Below, one piece after another: positions 1 through 8,558 of a stretch of 64,000 nt of DNA (position 1 is its first letter; every line of letters begins with the position of its first letter). The notes beneath the pieces are model-generated. The model was not told where the DNA came from. It ran no database searches and worked only from the letters and a program-made list of their open reading frames with translations. Source of the stretch: an uncultured Leptolyngbyaceae cyanobacterium (lineage in GTDB: Bacteria > Cyanobacteriota > Cyanobacteriia > Leptolyngbyales > Leptolyngbyaceae). The translations under genes were made by a program, and so were the position numbers. The stretch spans positions 52,688 through 116,687 of the forward strand of contig CALIDI010000004.1 of assembly GCA_938023035.1 (NCBI GenBank). The letters are read 5' to 3'.

Positions 1-79
1 TTTGCAAGCAGCCAGGGAGCGGGGTGATACCACGCTGGTCAATTTGCTAGAAGCAGAACGCAAAACCCTGGCGCTGTAG
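1..79 (+). CDS. C-terminal end of an unidentified protein (partial)
   Basis: An open frame enters from the left edge and runs for 25 codons to a TAG at 77-79. The tail is charged and helical in character (AARERGD, LLEAERK). A hairpin followed by a T run lies about 60 bases downstream, which is what the end of a transcription unit would look like. The fragment is too short for a family assignment, so no function is proposed. Confidence 0.35.
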   Translation, partial: LQAARERGDTTLVNLLEAERKTLAL

Positions 80-137
80 ATGGCAAATAACACAAAAAAA
101 GTAAGGACGAGAAATGAAGCTGCCTTACGTAGATTGC

Positions 138-169
138 CACCAGAGCGATAACGCTGCTGGTGTTTTTTT
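138..169 (+). terminator. Probable rho-independent terminator
   Basis: CACCAG at 138-143 pairs with CTGGTG at 157-162; inner AGC/GCT pairing extends the stem with one bulged base. A run of seven T follows at 163-169. It fits termination of the gene entering from the left edge. Confidence 0.6.
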
Positions 170-270
170 ACGGCGATCGCCAAGTTGCTGAAGATGACTT
201 GGGGTGCAAGATGTCAACCCCTAAGCCCCCTTCTAAACTAGGTAGTCTAATTCTAAGCGATAGAGCAACT

Positions 271-344
271 GTGAACTGGCAAGTCTCGCTAGAACTGACG
301 ACTGAGCATTTGGTTTTGCCCTTAGCTTTTTGACCAAAGCGATA
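271..344 (+). repeat. Dispersed palindromic repeat, copy A
   Basis: Ends in TAGCTTTTTGACCAAAGCGATA, the same right end that recurs at 8498, 42806 and 48190. This is the most diverged of four copies; its left arm (AAGTC, TAGAACTGAC) is only weakly preserved. It lies just downstream of the convergent Rre1-type gene. See the repeat-family finding. Confidence 0.5.
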
Positions 345-372
345 AACTGGGAAAACCAGGAACCTGCCGGTT

Positions 373-1023
373 CTACGCCATATTGTTTTCCAAGGCCCAG
401 CGGGCTAACTCTGTGCGATTGTGCAACCCTGTTTTGCCCAACATATTACTCACATGGCTTTCAATCGTGCGCTGGCTAACGTTTAATTCTTCTGCAATCT
501 CGCGGTTTGCCATACCCCGAGCAACGTATTGCACCACCCGTAGCTCAGTTGGAGTCAGCTCAACATCAAAGGGCACCTGAATTTTAGGGCCACTCTCAGG
601 AGCACGGCCAGGGCGATGATCGGCAATACGAGCCGCCTGCTTGAGGGAAGACTCAACCTGAGCCACTAATTCTTCTGGTTCAAAGGGCTTCACCATATAA
701 ACATCGGCCCCGGTATTGAGACCCTTAACCCGATCTTGGCTTTGCCCCTTGGCAGAGAGAAACAGTACTGGGATCCAACTTGTACGAGAGTCTTCTCTAA
801 CATGCTGCACCAAAGAGTATCCATCCATCTCTGGCATCATCACGTCGCAAATAATCATATCCGGCAGGTCTTTCTCTAAGACTTCTAGAGCCTCTCGACC
901 GTTTTCAGCCGTCATGACCTCATAACCACGAAACTCCAGGTAATCCTTGACCAGCAAAATCAGATTTGGGTCATCGTCAATCAGCAGTAATCTTCTGTGA
1001 TTTCCTACGCCAGTCTCTTTCAT
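373..1023 (-). CDS. rre1: NarL/LuxR-type response regulator, Rre1 (Ycf29) family
   Basis: A 216-residue two-component response regulator. The N-terminal receiver shows the acidic pocket (LLIDDDPN), the phosphoacceptor Asp in MIICDVMMP (about residue 60) and the switch Lys in MVKPFEP. The C-terminal LuxR-type helix-turn-helix (ELTPTELRVV, NREIAEELNVSQRTIESHV) binds DNA. Sequence and architecture match the cyanobacterial Rre1/Ycf29 group, known for stress-responsive transcription, usually with the kinase Hik34 or Hik2; no kinase is adjacent here. The ATG at 1023 is chosen: the frame can be extended 11 codons to a TTG, but those residues do not resemble the family start. Monocistronic, with a 570-base spacer upstream. 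Confidence 0.85.
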   Translation of the reverse strand: MKETGVGNHRRLLLIDDDPNLILLVKDYLEFRGYEVMTAENGREALEVLEKDLPDMIICDVMMPEMDGYSLVQHVREDSRTSWIPVLFLSAKGQSQDRVKGLNTGADVYMVKPFEPEELVAQVESSLKQAARIADHRPGRAPESGPKIQVPFDVELTPTELRVVQYVARGMANREIAEELNVSQRTIESHVSNMLGKTGLHNRTELARWALENNMA

Positions 1024-1595
1024 GCTGTGATACTCACTCTTCCTGGTTAATTTCAATCACTGACCAAGGCGGCCAGGGTTAAAACATGCAAACGCTAAGA
1101 AATCTTAATTGGAGATTGGGCCTGTAAGCCTATAAACGAAGACTTTTCACAAAATGACTTGATTAAACGAGACAGAAGCCCAGACCTAAAATGCTGCCTA
1201 GCGTCAAACGACGGGCTTTGACTTGAATAATGGTTTAACTCGGCGGGGACTATAAGCGGGTAAGACTTCGTTGTAGCCCCCGATTAACCTAACCAACATT
1301 TTAGAGAGGGTTGGGGTTTACGCTGTAATCTCAACAAATCTAAATATTCTTTAGAGAGGCTAAGCGCAGTTCTGGCAGGGAAGGAAGTTCCGCTGCACCC
1401 TCCCTATTATAGATCCTGGCGGGAAAAGTGCTGTTTGATTCATTACATGGATTGTCGGTGAGTTTTCCAAGATTGACGGGAAAGAAATCGCACGATCGCA
1501 ATCAATCGCATTGGAACTAGGTGGGGCGAGGGAGGTTTGCGGTTCTCCTGACAGCTACGAGGCTGATTGTGCCGATGCTTCACAGGCTTGACAAG
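1024..1595. other. Intergenic spacer, no gene seen
   Basis: About 570 bases between two leftward genes. It should carry the promoter of the Rre1-type gene. The string TTTAGAGAGG occurs twice (near 1301 and 1350) and the sequence is otherwise unremarkable; no RNA gene or conserved small ORF was recognised. Confidence 0.5.
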
Positions 1596-2042
1596 TTACT
1601 CAGTAGGACTGCTACTCGCGGGTGCGATCGCTTCTGGATCAGTAAAACCAGGTAAGGGGTGCACCAAAAAGGCATATTCCTGGACGATTTGGTTACCGAT
1701 CAAGTGCTCTTGAATGATGCGCTCAATCACCGCTGGCTGGGCGCTGTGATACCACACCCCATCCGGGTAAACAACGAGGATAGGCCCCTGGGTGCAAACC
1801 CGCAGGCAGTTTGCTTTAGTACGAAAAATACAGACCGGCGGCCCCTCTGACTGAGGAGGTGTATCGGGTGAGATCTGGTCAAGCTTGAGTGCTTTGAGGC
1901 GTTGCTTTAAGTATTCCCAAGCATCCAGCCCCACGGAGCGATCGCAGCATTTGGGCTTTGTCTGGTCGGCACAGATAAAGACGTGCCGCTGAATTTGGTT
2001 AAGCCCTAATGCTTTAACGGCGCTCTGCAAAGTATCATCCAC
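1596..2042 (-). CDS. Thioredoxin-like [2Fe-2S] ferredoxin domain protein
   Basis: About 148 residues. The fold family is shown by the N-terminal [14 protein letters not shown] block and a second cysteine block (CLRVCTQGP) followed by VVYPDGVWY, the pattern of thioredoxin-like [2Fe-2S] ferredoxins in which four cysteines hold the cluster. Role is electron transfer or redox sensing; the partner is unknown. Start: the longest frame begins inside the tRNA-Leu gene and cannot be right. GTG at 2042 (GTG-GAT-GAT) leaves a complete domain and is chosen. The short low-complexity C-terminus (APASSSPTE) is not conserved-looking. Cytoplasmic, no signal peptide. Confidence 0.8.
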   Translation of the reverse strand: MDDTLQSAVKALGLNQIQRHVFICADQTKPKCCDRSVGLDAWEYLKQRLKALKLDQISPDTPPQSEGPPVCIFRTKANCLRVCTQGPILVVYPDGVWYHSAQPAVIERIIQEHLIGNQIVQEYAFLVHPLPGFTDPEAIAPASSSPTE

Positions 2043-2073
2043 AGCTGATGACCAAAGAAAAAATAAAAAGTAT

Positions 2074-2154
2074 GGGCAGAGCGAGACTCGAACTCGCATG
2101 ACCGAAGTCGCCGCATTTTGAGTGCGGTGCGTCTACCAATTCCGCCATCCGCCC
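2074..2154 (-). tRNA. tRNA-Leu (anticodon CAA)
   Basis: On the minus strand the sequence starts GGGCGGATGGCGGAATTGG and ends CTCGCTCTGCCC. The acceptor stem GGGCGGA pairs with TCTGCCC (one G-T). The anticodon arm is CCGCA-CTCAAAA-TGCGG, giving CAA, which reads TTG. The long variable arm is typical of class II tRNA-Leu. No encoded CCA. The longest frame of the downstream Fe-S gene overlaps it, which argues for the shorter start of that gene. Confidence 0.95.
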
Positions 2155-2340
2155 GTAGACTTAAGCTTCCCTATTATACTGAACCTGTCTCATTTTGCGT
2201 AGCATTTGCTGGAAACCGCAAACAGTGATGCCGTAACGAGGGAGGTAGAAGCCAATTCGCATGATTGCTGTTGCGCCTTTCCTCTCCCTCTCTCATTGCT
2301 CGGTTCGCTTAACTGCTGAGATTGCAGAAGTGGTTAGCCC

Positions 2341-2508
2341 TTAGTGATTGCACTCGCAACCCGTATGACCGCAACCAGCACCGTTGGGGTGACCATTGGC
2401 GCAAGCTTCGCCACAGTAGGCTCTCCCATCTTTCATTACAGCATCTGCCAGATTGACAACGCAAAGGCAATCAGGGCAAGCACACTTCATTTGAGTCACG
2501 GTGGTCAT
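2341..2508 (-). CDS. smtA: Bacterial metallothionein (SmtA/BmtA family)
   Basis: A 55-residue cysteine-rich metal-binding protein that sequesters Zn/Cd/Cu in the cytosol. Nine cysteines fall at residues 9, 11, 14, 16, 32, 36, 46, 51 and 53 (KCACPDCLC, YCGEACANGH, GCGHTGCECNH), with histidines at 40, 48 and 55. This matches the SmtA pattern of Synechococcus PCC 7942, in which nine Cys and two His bind four Zn. The start ATG at 2508 has GAGGAAG about 6 bases upstream. Directly upstream is a perfect SmtB-type operator (2540-2565). In PCC 7942 the repressor gene smtB is divergent; here recR occupies that place and no ArsR/SmtB gene is in the window. Confidence 0.93.
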   Translation of the reverse strand: MTTVTQMKCACPDCLCVVNLADAVMKDGRAYCGEACANGHPNGAGCGHTGCECNH

Positions 2509-2539
2509 TGGAGCTTCCTCAATTCGACTCCTTTATATT

Positions 2540-2565
2540 AACACATGAACAACTGTTCATGTGTT
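2540..2565 (-). promoter_or_regulatory. SmtB/ArsR-type 12-2-12 operator with smtA -10
   Basis: AACACATGAACA, two bases, TGTTCATGTGTT: a perfect 12-2-12 inverted repeat. The core TGAACA-N2-TGTTCA is the known binding motif of SmtB/ZiaR/BmtR metal sensors. On the minus strand TATAAA (complement of 2532-2537) lies immediately downstream, so a bound repressor would cover the region just upstream of the smtA -10 element. Metal-induced release is inferred from the family. Confidence 0.88.
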
Positions 2566-2615
2566 TGCAGATCGAATTTTGTTTGATTGCCTAACCCCTT
2601 AGTTCGATAAAGGGG

Positions 2616-3266
2616 ATGCTGGAATTGACGCTGACTCTTAACATAGGAAATAGCTCTCTGGGAGATACTGCCGTTTATACTCGTCCTCTTGCCCGTTTAA
2701 TTGAGCAGTTGCAACACCTACCTGGGATTGGGCCTAAAAGCGCCCAGCGCTTAGCTTTGCACATCATCAAACGCCCCGAAGCAGAGGTTAAAGCCCTAGC
2801 TACTGCATTGATGGAGGCTAAAACCCAGGTAGGGTTTTGCTCTGTTTGTTTTCATCTTTCGGCAGAACCGGTTTGCGAGATTTGCCGATCGCCCAATCGA
2901 GATCACAGCACCCTCTGCATTGTGGCGGATTCGCGTGATGTCATCGCCCTGGAAAAAACCCGCGAGTACCGGGGGAAGTACCATGTGTTGGGTGGCCTGA
3001 TTTCGCCAATGGATGGGATTGGCCCCGATCAGTTAACGATTCAACCGTTAGTGCGACGAGTGAGTCAGCAAAAGATTGAGGAGGTGATTATTGCAATTAG
3101 CCCAAGCGTCGAGGGGGAAACGACAACGCTCTATGTGGGGCAGTTGCTCAAGCCCTTTACGAAGGTCACACGCATTGCTTTTGGCCTGCCTATGGGGGGG
3201 GATTTAGAATATGCCGATGAAGTGACGCTGGCACGGGCATTGGAAGGACGGCGCGAATTGGAGTGA
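2616..3266 (+). CDS. recR: Recombination mediator RecR
   Basis: 216 residues; RecR acts with RecO/RecF to load RecA at gaps. Visible in order: helix-hairpin-helix ([16 protein letters not shown]), a C4 zinc finger (CSVC...CEIC, about residues 75-91), and a Toprim domain ([23 protein letters not shown] near the C-terminus). The usual length is about 200; the first roughly 18 residues before [13 protein letters not shown] look like an over-extension, and the true start could be the TTG at 2625, which has AAGGGG at better spacing. It diverges from smtA and its start is only 50 bases from the metal operator. Its downstream neighbour is convergent. Confidence 0.93.
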   Translation: MLELTLTLNIGNSSLGDTAVYTRPLARLIEQLQHLPGIGPKSAQRLALHIIKRPEAEVKALATALMEAKTQVGFCSVCFHLSAEPVCEICRSPNRDHSTLCIVADSRDVIALEKTREYRGKYHVLGGLISPMDGIGPDQLTIQPLVRRVSQQKIEEVIIAISPSVEGETTTLYVGQLLKPFTKVTRIAFGLPMGGDLEYADEVTLARALEGRRELE

Positions 3267-3372
3267 GAAATGCTGAGGCCAAAGTGGGCAAGCACCTTGG
3301 AGCTTAGATCGTGGAGCTTAGCAACGAAACCTGATGCGTATCGTACAGCAAGAGGCTGCTCTGACGGTTGCC

Positions 3373-3702
3373 TTAATACTCTAGGCAGAAGGTGGTAAAA
3401 TCGCCAGGATTGGCAAAAGCGGCCATCGGGCGGCGAACCCCTGCATCTCGGCGAACGGTAACCACTTCATGATCGCGGAGGATATGGGCGGTGGTTTCTA
3501 ACCCTTGGATTTCATCCTCGATCGCGCCAAGCCGCTCTTGAATGCGATCGCGCCGTTCTTCTAAAACAGTTAGCTCTTGCTGAAGGCGCTTCTTTTCATT
3601 CACGAGCTTATAAATATCTAGATAGGCGGCGGCTTCGGTCTGCTGACGCGGCATCGTACTAATTTTGGGGCGGATCTGTGGCTGACGCGGACGGGGGCGC
3701 AT
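3373..3702 (-). CDS. Small coiled-coil cyanobacterial protein
   Basis: 109 residues from ATG 3702, which has GGAG about 8 bases upstream; the frame extends further upstream but the extra 47 residues look non-coding. A basic, proline-rich N-terminus (RPRPRQPQIRPKISTMP) is followed by a long coiled coil (about residues 25-70, EKKRLQQELTVLEERRDRI), then a loose tail. The KISTMP...AAYLDIYKL...EKKRLQQE pattern recalls cyanobacterial proteins labelled GvpV (gas vesicle accessory), but no gvpA or other gas vesicle gene is near and I cannot confirm the assignment. It diverges from the selD fusion with about 130 bases between starts. Confidence 0.7.
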   Translation of the reverse strand: MRPRPRQPQIRPKISTMPRQQTEAAAYLDIYKLVNEKKRLQQELTVLEERRDRIQERLGAIEDEIQGLETTAHILRDHEVVTVRRDAGVRRPMAAFANPGDFTTFCLEY

Positions 3703-3834
3703 AGGAGTTTCTCCACGGGGATACTTTAGTTTTCCCAGTTGGGTCAAAAATTTCAAAATGAAAGATGAAAAAGTTAACAACTGGCGGGCAATCGTCTGCT
3801 TGCTTTCGAATGGGCCTATCGGCAGCCTAAACAG

Positions 3835-6207
3835 ATGAATCAACCATTTCTAGAGAAGGATCTGGTGTTACTGGGGGGTGGTCATTCCCATGCGATCGCC
3901 CTGCGGCTGTTTGGCATGAAGCCATTGCCCGGGGCACGGCTAACCCTGCTGACAGAAACTTCGGATACTCCCTATTCGGGGATGTTACCAGGGCATGTTG
4001 CTGGGTTTTACAGTCGTGCTCAGTGCCACATTGATTTGCGATCGCTAGCGACTTTTGCCAGAGCGCAGTTTTATCAGGATCAGGCCATTGGGCTAGACCT
4101 TGAAGCGCAACAAATTATTTGCGCCCACCGCCCCCCTGTCCGGTTTGATCTGTTATCTATCAATATCGGTAGTACTCCCCACCCCCCTGAGCTGCGGGGC
4201 GACTTAGCGGCGGTGATTGCCGCCAAACCTGTGCGCGATTTTTTGCAGCAGTGGCAAGCAGTAGTTGAGCAGATTCAACAGCAGCCCCAGCGCCCCTTCT
4301 GCCTGGGGATTGTGGGCGGTGGGGCAGGGGGGGTGGAACTAGCGCTCGCGACGCAACGCCGCCTACAGGCGATTTTGAATGCGGCTCAAGCACCCTTAAC
4401 CAATCTGACAGTTCATTTGTTTCAGCGCAGCCATACCTTGTTGCCCCATCATAACCGCTGGGTGCAGCGCACCTTTCAGCAATTACTGACCCGGCGCCAG
4501 ATTCAACTGCACTTATCAGAAACCGTGGTCGCCGTGCAACCGGGCCAGGTGGAATGTCAATCGGGTCTGATGGTGGGGTGCGATGCCGTGATTTGGGTCA
4601 CCCAAGCCGCCGCGCCTGCGTGGTTGCGAGCCAGTGGTTTGGCCGTGGATGAGCGGGGGTTTATTCAAGTAGACTCGACGCTGCGATCAACATCCCATCC
4701 TCACGTCTTTGCGGCTGGAGACATTGCTACGGTTGTTAACCATCCCCGGCCTAAAGCAGGGGTGTTTGCTGTGCGCCAGGGCAAACCTCTGGCCGAGAAT
4801 CTGCGCTGTGCCCTGGCGGGACAGCCCCTGTGCCCCTACTTTCCCCAAAAACGCTACCTTAGTTTAATTGGTACTGCCGATGGCTCTGCGGTTGCCTCCT
4901 GGGCTGCCCTGGGCTGGCGATCGCCGTTGCTATGGCAATGGAAAGACTGGATTGATGGTCGGTTTATGCAACAGTTTAGCCAATTGCCTGAAATGGGAAT
5001 GGCTGACGATCACCGGATGTCCCCTTCTAGAACAACTAGAAATGGAGAGACCCATCCCTTGACTAAGGTATCGGCTCCTGCCCCAACTCAGCCAGAATTC
5101 GGACGCTGCGCGGGCTGTGGTGCCAAGGTCGGAAGTGCCGTGTTAGAGCGAGCGTTAGAGCGGGCCAGGGAGCCAGGGGAAGGCCGTAAACAGTTGGGTA
5201 AAGCGGGTTGGCCGACAGTTACCAGCAGCGGAGCGGAGATTCTAGAGGTTGCCGGTCGGGGCTTTCCAGCTATTTGGTTAGGATTAGATGCCGCTGATGA
5301 TGCGGCGGTAATGACTATCCCCGCAGGGATGGCCCTAGTGCAGACGGTCGATTATCTGCCTGCCCTGCTGAGTGACCCTTATGTGTTTGGTCAAATTGCC
5401 ACAAACCACGCCCTGAGCGATTTATATGCGATGGGGGCGCAGCCCCACAGTGCCCTAGCGATCGCCACGGTGCCAGCCGCTGTTCCCAAATTAGTTGAAG
5501 AAACGCTCTACCAATTGCTATCGGGGGCCTTTAAGGTGTTGCAAGCCGCTGGGGCAGAGCTGATTGGCGGGCACAGCACGATAGGTTCTGAAATGGCCTT
5601 GGGAATTGCCTGCAATGGCCTGGCCGATCCCAATCGGCTGCTGCGCAAAGGAGGAATGAAACCGGGCGATCAACTGATTTTGACTAAACCCCTAGGGGTA
5701 GGCGTTCTGTTTGCGGCAGCAATGCGCCAGCAAGGGAAACCGGCTTGGCTAGATGCGGCGATCGCCATGATGCTGCGCTCTAATCAAGCGGCGATGGCGT
5801 GTTTACAGCGCTATGGAGCAACGGCCTGTACCGATATCACAGGGTTTGGTCTGTTGGGGCATTTGGCTGAAATGCTGCGGGCTACTCCTGCGGCGGTGCA
5901 ACTTACCCTAGAAGCTATTCCCCTCTTAGATGGAGCATTGGAGTTAGCCCAGGCTGGCATCGTCAGTTCCCTTCATCCCGAAAACACTCGGGCCATGCAA
6001 CAAATTCAAAATTTTCAGGCGGTGCAATCCTTGCCTCAATGCGCCCTTCTGGTCGATCCGCAAACAGCAGGGGGATTGCTAGCCAGTGTGCCTGAAGCCA
6101 TGGCCGATCGCTGCTTAGCCGATTTAAAGGCCCAAGGCGATCGCGAAAGTGCCATCATTGGCAAAGTTTTGCCACCAGTGGCGGCTCCACCCATCTGGAT
6201 TGTTTGA
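3835..6207 (+). CDS. selD: Oxidoreductase-SelD fusion (selenide, water dikinase)
   Basis: 790 residues in two parts. Residues 1 to about 390 form an NADH dehydrogenase-like FAD/NAD(P) oxidoreductase: LVLLGGGHSHA (dinucleotide fold), LGIVGGGAGGVELAL (second Rossmann motif), FAAGDIATV (FAD-binding end). Residues about 420-790 form SelD, which makes selenophosphate from selenide and ATP: catalytic Cys and Lys in CAGCGAKVG (Cys428, Lys431), LGLDAADDAAV, GGHSTIGSE, TDITGFGLLGHL. This fusion is known in cyanobacteria and some algae; the oxidoreductase may supply reduced selenium, which is inference. No selA, selB, ybbB/selU or Sec tRNA is in the window. Monocistronic; TGA stop. Confidence 0.92.
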   Translation: MNQPFLEKDLVLLGGGHSHAIALRLFGMKPLPGARLTLLTETSDTPYSGMLPGHVAGFYSRAQCHIDLRSLATFARAQFYQDQAIGLDLEAQQIICAHRPPVRFDLLSINIGSTPHPPELRGDLAAVIAAKPVRDFLQQWQAVVEQIQQQPQRPFCLGIVGGGAGGVELALATQRRLQAILNAAQAPLTNLTVHLFQRSHTLLPHHNRWVQRTFQQLLTRRQIQLHLSETVVAVQPGQVECQSGLMVGCDAVIWVTQAAAPAWLRASGLAVDERGFIQVDSTLRSTSHPHVFAAGDIATVVNHPRPKAGVFAVRQGKPLAENLRCALAGQPLCPYFPQKRYLSLIGTADGSAVASWAALGWRSPLLWQWKDWIDGRFMQQFSQLPEMGMADDHRMSPSRTTRNGETHPLTKVSAPAPTQPEFGRCAGCGAKVGSAVLERALERAREPGEGRKQLGKAGWPTVTSSGAEILEVAGRGFPAIWLGLDAADDAAVMTIPAGMALVQTVDYLPALLSDPYVFGQIATNHALSDLYAMGAQPHSALAIATVPAAVPKLVEETLYQLLSGAFKVLQAAGAELIGGHSTIGSEMALGIACNGLADPNRLLRKGGMKPGDQLILTKPLGVGVLFAAAMRQQGKPAWLDAAIAMMLRSNQAAMACLQRYGATACTDITGFGLLGHLAEMLRATPAAVQLTLEAIPLLDGALELAQAGIVSSLHPENTRAMQQIQNFQAVQSLPQCALLVDPQTAGGLLASVPEAMADRCLADLKAQGDRESAIIGKVLPPVAAPPIWIV

Positions 6208-6318
6208 ATGGCCCAGAATAGACAGAATGGAAATGTTTTTTCTCCTCTGGCGGTGAGGGGTTGACTCCGAATAAACTCATAGAGATAAAAGTGAGCAATT
6301 CTTTGTGAGGCAGTCTGC

Positions 6319-7782
6319 ATGAGTCACCCCTCTCCCACCCTAGTCAAGGCGGACACAATTAAGTTTGGTACAGATGGCTGGCGAGGGGTTATTGCTGCGG
6401 ATTTTACCTTTGACCGGGTAAAGTATGTTGCTCCCCGTGCAGCCCTGGTGTTAGATGCGGTCTATGGCAGTCCCGAGCGCAATCGCACGGTGATTGTGGG
6501 CTACGATCGCCGGTTTCTGTCAGAGGAGTTTGCCAAAGCAGTCGCTGATGCAGTCGCGGCTTCCGGGTTTGATGTGTTGCTTTCTGAATCCTACGCGCCA
6601 ACCCCAGCGTTTAGCTGGGCTGCCAAGCAACAAAAGGCTCTGGGAGCGTTGGTGATCACGGCGAGCCATAACCCAGCCATTTACTCTGGGCTGAAGATTA
6701 AGAGTGCATTTGGTGGCTCAGTCCCCCCAGAGGTTACGCAAAAAGTGGAAGCCGCCTTGCTGCAAGAGTTACCAGAAACTCCAATCCCTGGTACGATTCA
6801 ACCCTTTGACCCCTGGGCTAGCTATTGCGAAGGGTTGCGGGCCAAAGTTGATGTAACGCCGATTCGGCAAGCAATTCAGCAGGGGCAACTGACTGTGTTT
6901 GCTGATGTGATGCATGGGGCTGCTGCCACTGGTTTAGAGCGGTTGCTGGGCACTCCGATTCGCGAAATGAACGGCGATCGCGACCCCCTCTTTGGCGGCG
7001 CTGCCCCTGAACCATTACCCAAGTATCTGGGGGAGTTTCTCACCACTATGGGCCGCTACCATCAGGAAAATCGGACGCAACTTTCTGTTGGTTTGGTGTT
7101 TGATGGCGATAGCGATCGCATTGCTGCTGTCGATTCCCAGGGCCATTTCCTCAGCTCTCAAATTCTCATCCCTATCCTGATTCAGCATCTGGTGGCCCAT
7201 CGTGGTTACAAAGGAGAGTTGGTTAAGACCGTGAGCGGCTCTGACTTGATGCCCAAAGTGGCCGCTCTCTACGGTGCACCTGTGCATGAAACACCGATCG
7301 GCTATAAGTACATTGCTGATCGAATGTTGGAGGCAGAGGTACTGCTGGGCGGGGAAGAGTCGGGCGGTATTGGTTATGGGCACCATATTCCCGAACGGGA
7401 TGCATTGCTCTCAGCCCTCTATGTGCTAGAGGCGATCGTCACCTCTGGTAAAGACCTGAGTGACCTTTACCGGGGGCTACAAGAACAAACGGGGTTTTTC
7501 TCTAGCTATGACCGTATTGATCTGCCCCTAGCGAGTATGAAAGTGCGTGCCAGATTGGTGGAGCAGTTGCAAGCCGCGCCCCTGCAAGAGATTGCTGGCA
7601 AAGCCGTGGTCGATTGCAATCGTGCCGATGGTTACAAGTATCGCCTGGTAGATGGAAGTTGGCTCTTGATTCGGTTTAGCGGTACAGAGCCAGTTTTGCG
7701 GCTGTATAGCGAGGCTGCACAACCTGACCAGGTGGCGCAGATTCTGAGCTGGGCAAAGAATTGGGCGACTGCGTTTGACTGA
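6319..7782 (+). CDS. Phosphohexomutase (phosphoglucomutase/phosphomannomutase)
   Basis: 487 residues, alpha-D-phosphohexomutase superfamily; interconverts hexose 1- and 6-phosphates for glycogen and nucleotide-sugar supply. Motifs: KFGTDGWRG (N-terminal sugar-phosphate site), catalytic phosphoserine in VITASHNP (Ser116), metal loop DGDSDR (about residue 240), sugar-specificity loop GGEESGGIG, and the phosphate-binding RFSGTEPVLR at the C-terminus. All key residues are present. Glucose versus mannose preference cannot be read from motifs alone. ATG at 6319 is the only good start; it sits 111 bases after selD. Confidence 0.93.
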   Translation: MSHPSPTLVKADTIKFGTDGWRGVIAADFTFDRVKYVAPRAALVLDAVYGSPERNRTVIVGYDRRFLSEEFAKAVADAVAASGFDVLLSESYAPTPAFSWAAKQQKALGALVITASHNPAIYSGLKIKSAFGGSVPPEVTQKVEAALLQELPETPIPGTIQPFDPWASYCEGLRAKVDVTPIRQAIQQGQLTVFADVMHGAAATGLERLLGTPIREMNGDRDPLFGGAAPEPLPKYLGEFLTTMGRYHQENRTQLSVGLVFDGDSDRIAAVDSQGHFLSSQILIPILIQHLVAHRGYKGELVKTVSGSDLMPKVAALYGAPVHETPIGYKYIADRMLEAEVLLGGEESGGIGYGHHIPERDALLSALYVLEAIVTSGKDLSDLYRGLQEQTGFFSSYDRIDLPLASMKVRARLVEQLQAAPLQEIAGKAVVDCNRADGYKYRLVDGSWLLIRFSGTEPVLRLYSEAAQPDQVAQILSWAKNWATAFD

Positions 7783-7806
7783 ATCTCTGAATTGCAGGAA
7801 AACAGG

Positions 7807-8280
7807 ATGCATTCATGGGCATTACCAATTGAGCAACATTTTCAGGGATGTTGGTTGGGGCTGGCTGTTGGGGATGCCATGGGCACAATCGTTGAGCTTA
7901 AGCGGCGTAATTCCTTTGCTGCTGTGACAGATAGGGTGGGCCATTTGGTCTCAAACCATGGCTAATGGATCGACGAAACCTTGATGGCTTCCTTGATGGC
8001 TTTATGTCTGGCTACCAGCTTGGTGCAAACGAACGGATTTGATCCACCGGATCAAATGAATCGCTACTGCGCCTAGCAGGAAGAAGGGTATCTCAGCAGT
8101 ACCAGAACATGCTTCGACATTGGCAACACGGTCAGACAGGCGTTGCAGCAATATCGAATCTCTGGGAATTCCTTTTGTGAACCAACGCATTCTCGCTCTG
8201 CGGGAAATGGATGTTTAATGCGGCTGGCAGCCATCCCAACGTTTTTCTTTGCAGATCGCAATCAGGTTTTACCGATTTCT
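7807..8280 (+). pseudogene. ADP-ribosylglycohydrolase (DraG-like) remnant with two nonsense codons
   Basis: One frame from ATG 7807 reads a recognisable ADP-ribosylglycohydrolase N-terminal half: GCWLGLAVGDAMGTIVE, then WIDETLMASLMALCLA (family: QWTDDTSMALCLA), EEGYLSST, CFDIGNT and SAGNGCLMRLAAIP. It is interrupted by TAA at 7963-7965 (where the family has Gln before WTDDT) and TAG at 8074-8076 (where Trp is expected). Homology stops near 8280 although the frame stays open to 8400, so the C-terminal half is missing. The enzyme would remove ADP-ribose from proteins. The frame is intact otherwise, so decay is recent. It follows the phosphohexomutase by 24 bases. Confidence 0.85.
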
Positions 8281-8434
8281 ACCGAGAATAACAGATTACT
8301 GACCCCTTTACCTCAAAAAATAAAGGCTAGGAACACCCCCTTCGGCTTCAGTGAGAATATAGTAAATGTTTGGATAGCATGTATGTCTTTCTTTCGGTAG
8401 CCCCGGCTGTGGGGGTAGCCGTGCCACCATTATC

Positions 8435-8516
8435 ATGACGGCGGCGAGTCAGAAAACCTAACCGGCATGAATGATTGAGCACTGGGTCTCGTCTGAGGCT
8501 TTCTGACCAAAGCTAT
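8435..8516 (+). repeat. Dispersed palindromic repeat, copy B
   Basis: Left arm GGCGAGTCAGAAAACCT and right arm GAGGCTTTCTGACCAAAGC form an imperfect inverted pair around a GAGCACTGGG core. Related to copies at 271, 42741 and 48131, in the same orientation. It lies between two broken genes. Confidence 0.6.
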
Positions 8517-8558
8517 ATCCTTTTATAAGGTTAGCCAATTTTTTTTCAGGAGAATTTC

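Noticed and set aside
2042..2099. Longer start of the [2Fe-2S] protein at 2099
   Set aside because: It would place the first codons within the tRNA-Leu gene; GTG 2042 leaves a complete domain.
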